This document shows positions 6,479 to 6,856 of a stretch of DNA of 6,856 nt, one piece after another. How positions within the stretch are numbered: the first letter of the stretch is position 1; each line of letters opens with the position of its first letter. Origin of the DNA: Verrucomicrobiota bacterium. GTDB taxonomy: Bacteria > Verrucomicrobiota > Verrucomicrobiia > Chthoniobacterales > UBA10450. The position numbers were made by a program, and so were the translations under genes. Where the stretch lies: positions 1-6,856 of the forward strand of contig QHOR01000055.1 in NCBI GenBank assembly GCA_003219395.1. Direction: 5' to 3'. The notes below the pieces were generated by a model, which saw only the letters and a list, made by a program, of their open reading frames with translations, did not search any database and was not told the origin of the DNA.

Positions 6479-6592
6479 CTTCCTTTGGCGCCGTGCGTCG
6501 CGACGACATCGGGGACCCGAAATCGTTTGCATCGTCAGCGTGCGCACTCACCGGATTACAGCGGCGTCGCGTCACCTTTTTCCGCCGGTGCG

Positions 6593-6856
6593 CTAAGAAC
6601 GCGGGATCTCAGCTCGTTCGAGATCCGAAATGGCCGGCCCGTTGACCACGCGGCCCAACGCGTCAAAACGCGAGCCATGGCACGGGCAATCCCACGTTTG
6701 CTCGCAGGAATCCCAACGCACCACGCACCCCAGGTGCGGACACACCGCCGAAAAGGCGTGCAGGTTTCCCTCCTTATCGCGATACGTCGCGGTTTTTTTT
6801 ATTCCATCACGCAATACGGCGCCTTGATTCGGCTTGATCTCGTCCACAGACTTGAC
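6593..6856 (-). CDS. Rieske [2Fe-2S] domain, C-terminal end of a larger protein (likely FAD-dependent oxidoreductase)
   Basis: The last 87 residues of a protein whose start lies beyond base 6856; the frame is open to the edge (VKSVDEIKPNQGAV and onward). The Rieske cluster motifs are complete: CPHLGC (Cys39, His41, Cys44 of the visible part) and CPCHGS (Cys57, Cys59, His60). Cys39/His41 and Cys57/His60 would bind the [2Fe-2S] cluster, and Cys44/Cys59 could form the disulfide seen in bc1-type Rieske proteins. The wording around them (KTATYRDKEGNLHAFSAVCP, then TWDCPCHGSRFDALGRVVNG) resembles, from memory, the C-terminal Rieske tail of FAD-dependent oxidoreductases such as the Bacillus YhfW type. 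That fusion is inferred, because the FAD domain is not in the window. A GTG at 6845-6847 could start a stand-alone 84-residue ferredoxin-like protein, but this seems less likely. Confidence 0.88.
   Translation of the reverse strand, partial: VKSVDEIKPNQGAVLRDGIKKTATYRDKEGNLHAFSAVCPHLGCVVRWDSCEQTWDCPCHGSRFDALGRVVNGPAISDLERAEIPRS

Noticed and set aside
6172..6645. 157-residue plus-strand frame bridging the ligase and Rieske genes
   Set aside because: It lies in another frame over the conserved ligase OB-fold, crosses the hairpin repeat and enters the Rieske gene antisense; no domain is recognisable.

Overview
This window looks like chromosomal DNA from a free-living, probably soil-dwelling Gram-negative bacterium of moderate GC content. 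The protein set (Zn-dependent alcohol dehydrogenase, YciE/DUF892 ferritin-like protein, GT4 glycosyltransferase with a GGTER start, YihY/BrkB membrane protein, LigC-type ATP-dependent ligase, Rieske-tailed oxidoreductase) and the hairpin repeat near 6440 remind me of Acidobacteriota or Verrucomicrobiota. No marker gene is present, so this is only a suggestion. I see no rRNA, tRNA, CRISPR array, transposase or phage gene.

Layout, left to right. 1-360 (minus): N-terminal third of a zinc-dependent alcohol/formaldehyde dehydrogenase, cut by the window edge. 361-827: gap holding a 3' remnant of a DUF4142 gene in a broken reading frame. 828-1352 (minus): intact DUF892/YciE ferritin-like protein. 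1533-2663 (minus): intact GT4 glycosyltransferase. 2664-3319: 656-base gap with no recognisable gene but several short inverted repeats. 3320-4084 (plus): multi-pass membrane protein of the type often annotated 'PhnA-like', readable only with two offsetting frameshifts. 4289-5224 (minus): intact YihY/BrkB-family membrane protein. 5361-6386 (plus): intact ATP-dependent DNA ligase, divergent from the YihY gene. 6387-6592: convergent gap with three adjacent hairpins that look like a REP-type repeat. 6593-6856 (minus): C-terminal Rieske [2Fe-2S] domain of a protein that starts outside the window, most likely a FAD-dependent oxidoreductase.

Most genes look like single transcription units: strands alternate, gaps are 100-650 bases and there are no overlaps. 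DUF892, DUF4142, PhnA-like membrane proteins, YihY, LigC/LigD ligases and Zn-ADHs often occur together in stress-response neighbourhoods of soil bacteria. The window is best read as such a stress and DNA-repair region, with two members (DUF4142, PhnA-like) broken by frameshifts while their neighbours stay intact. I did not find evidence for a wholly new system. The most distinctive signals are the two broken genes, the hairpin repeat at 6417-6478 and the inverted-repeat-rich gap around 3001-3104.
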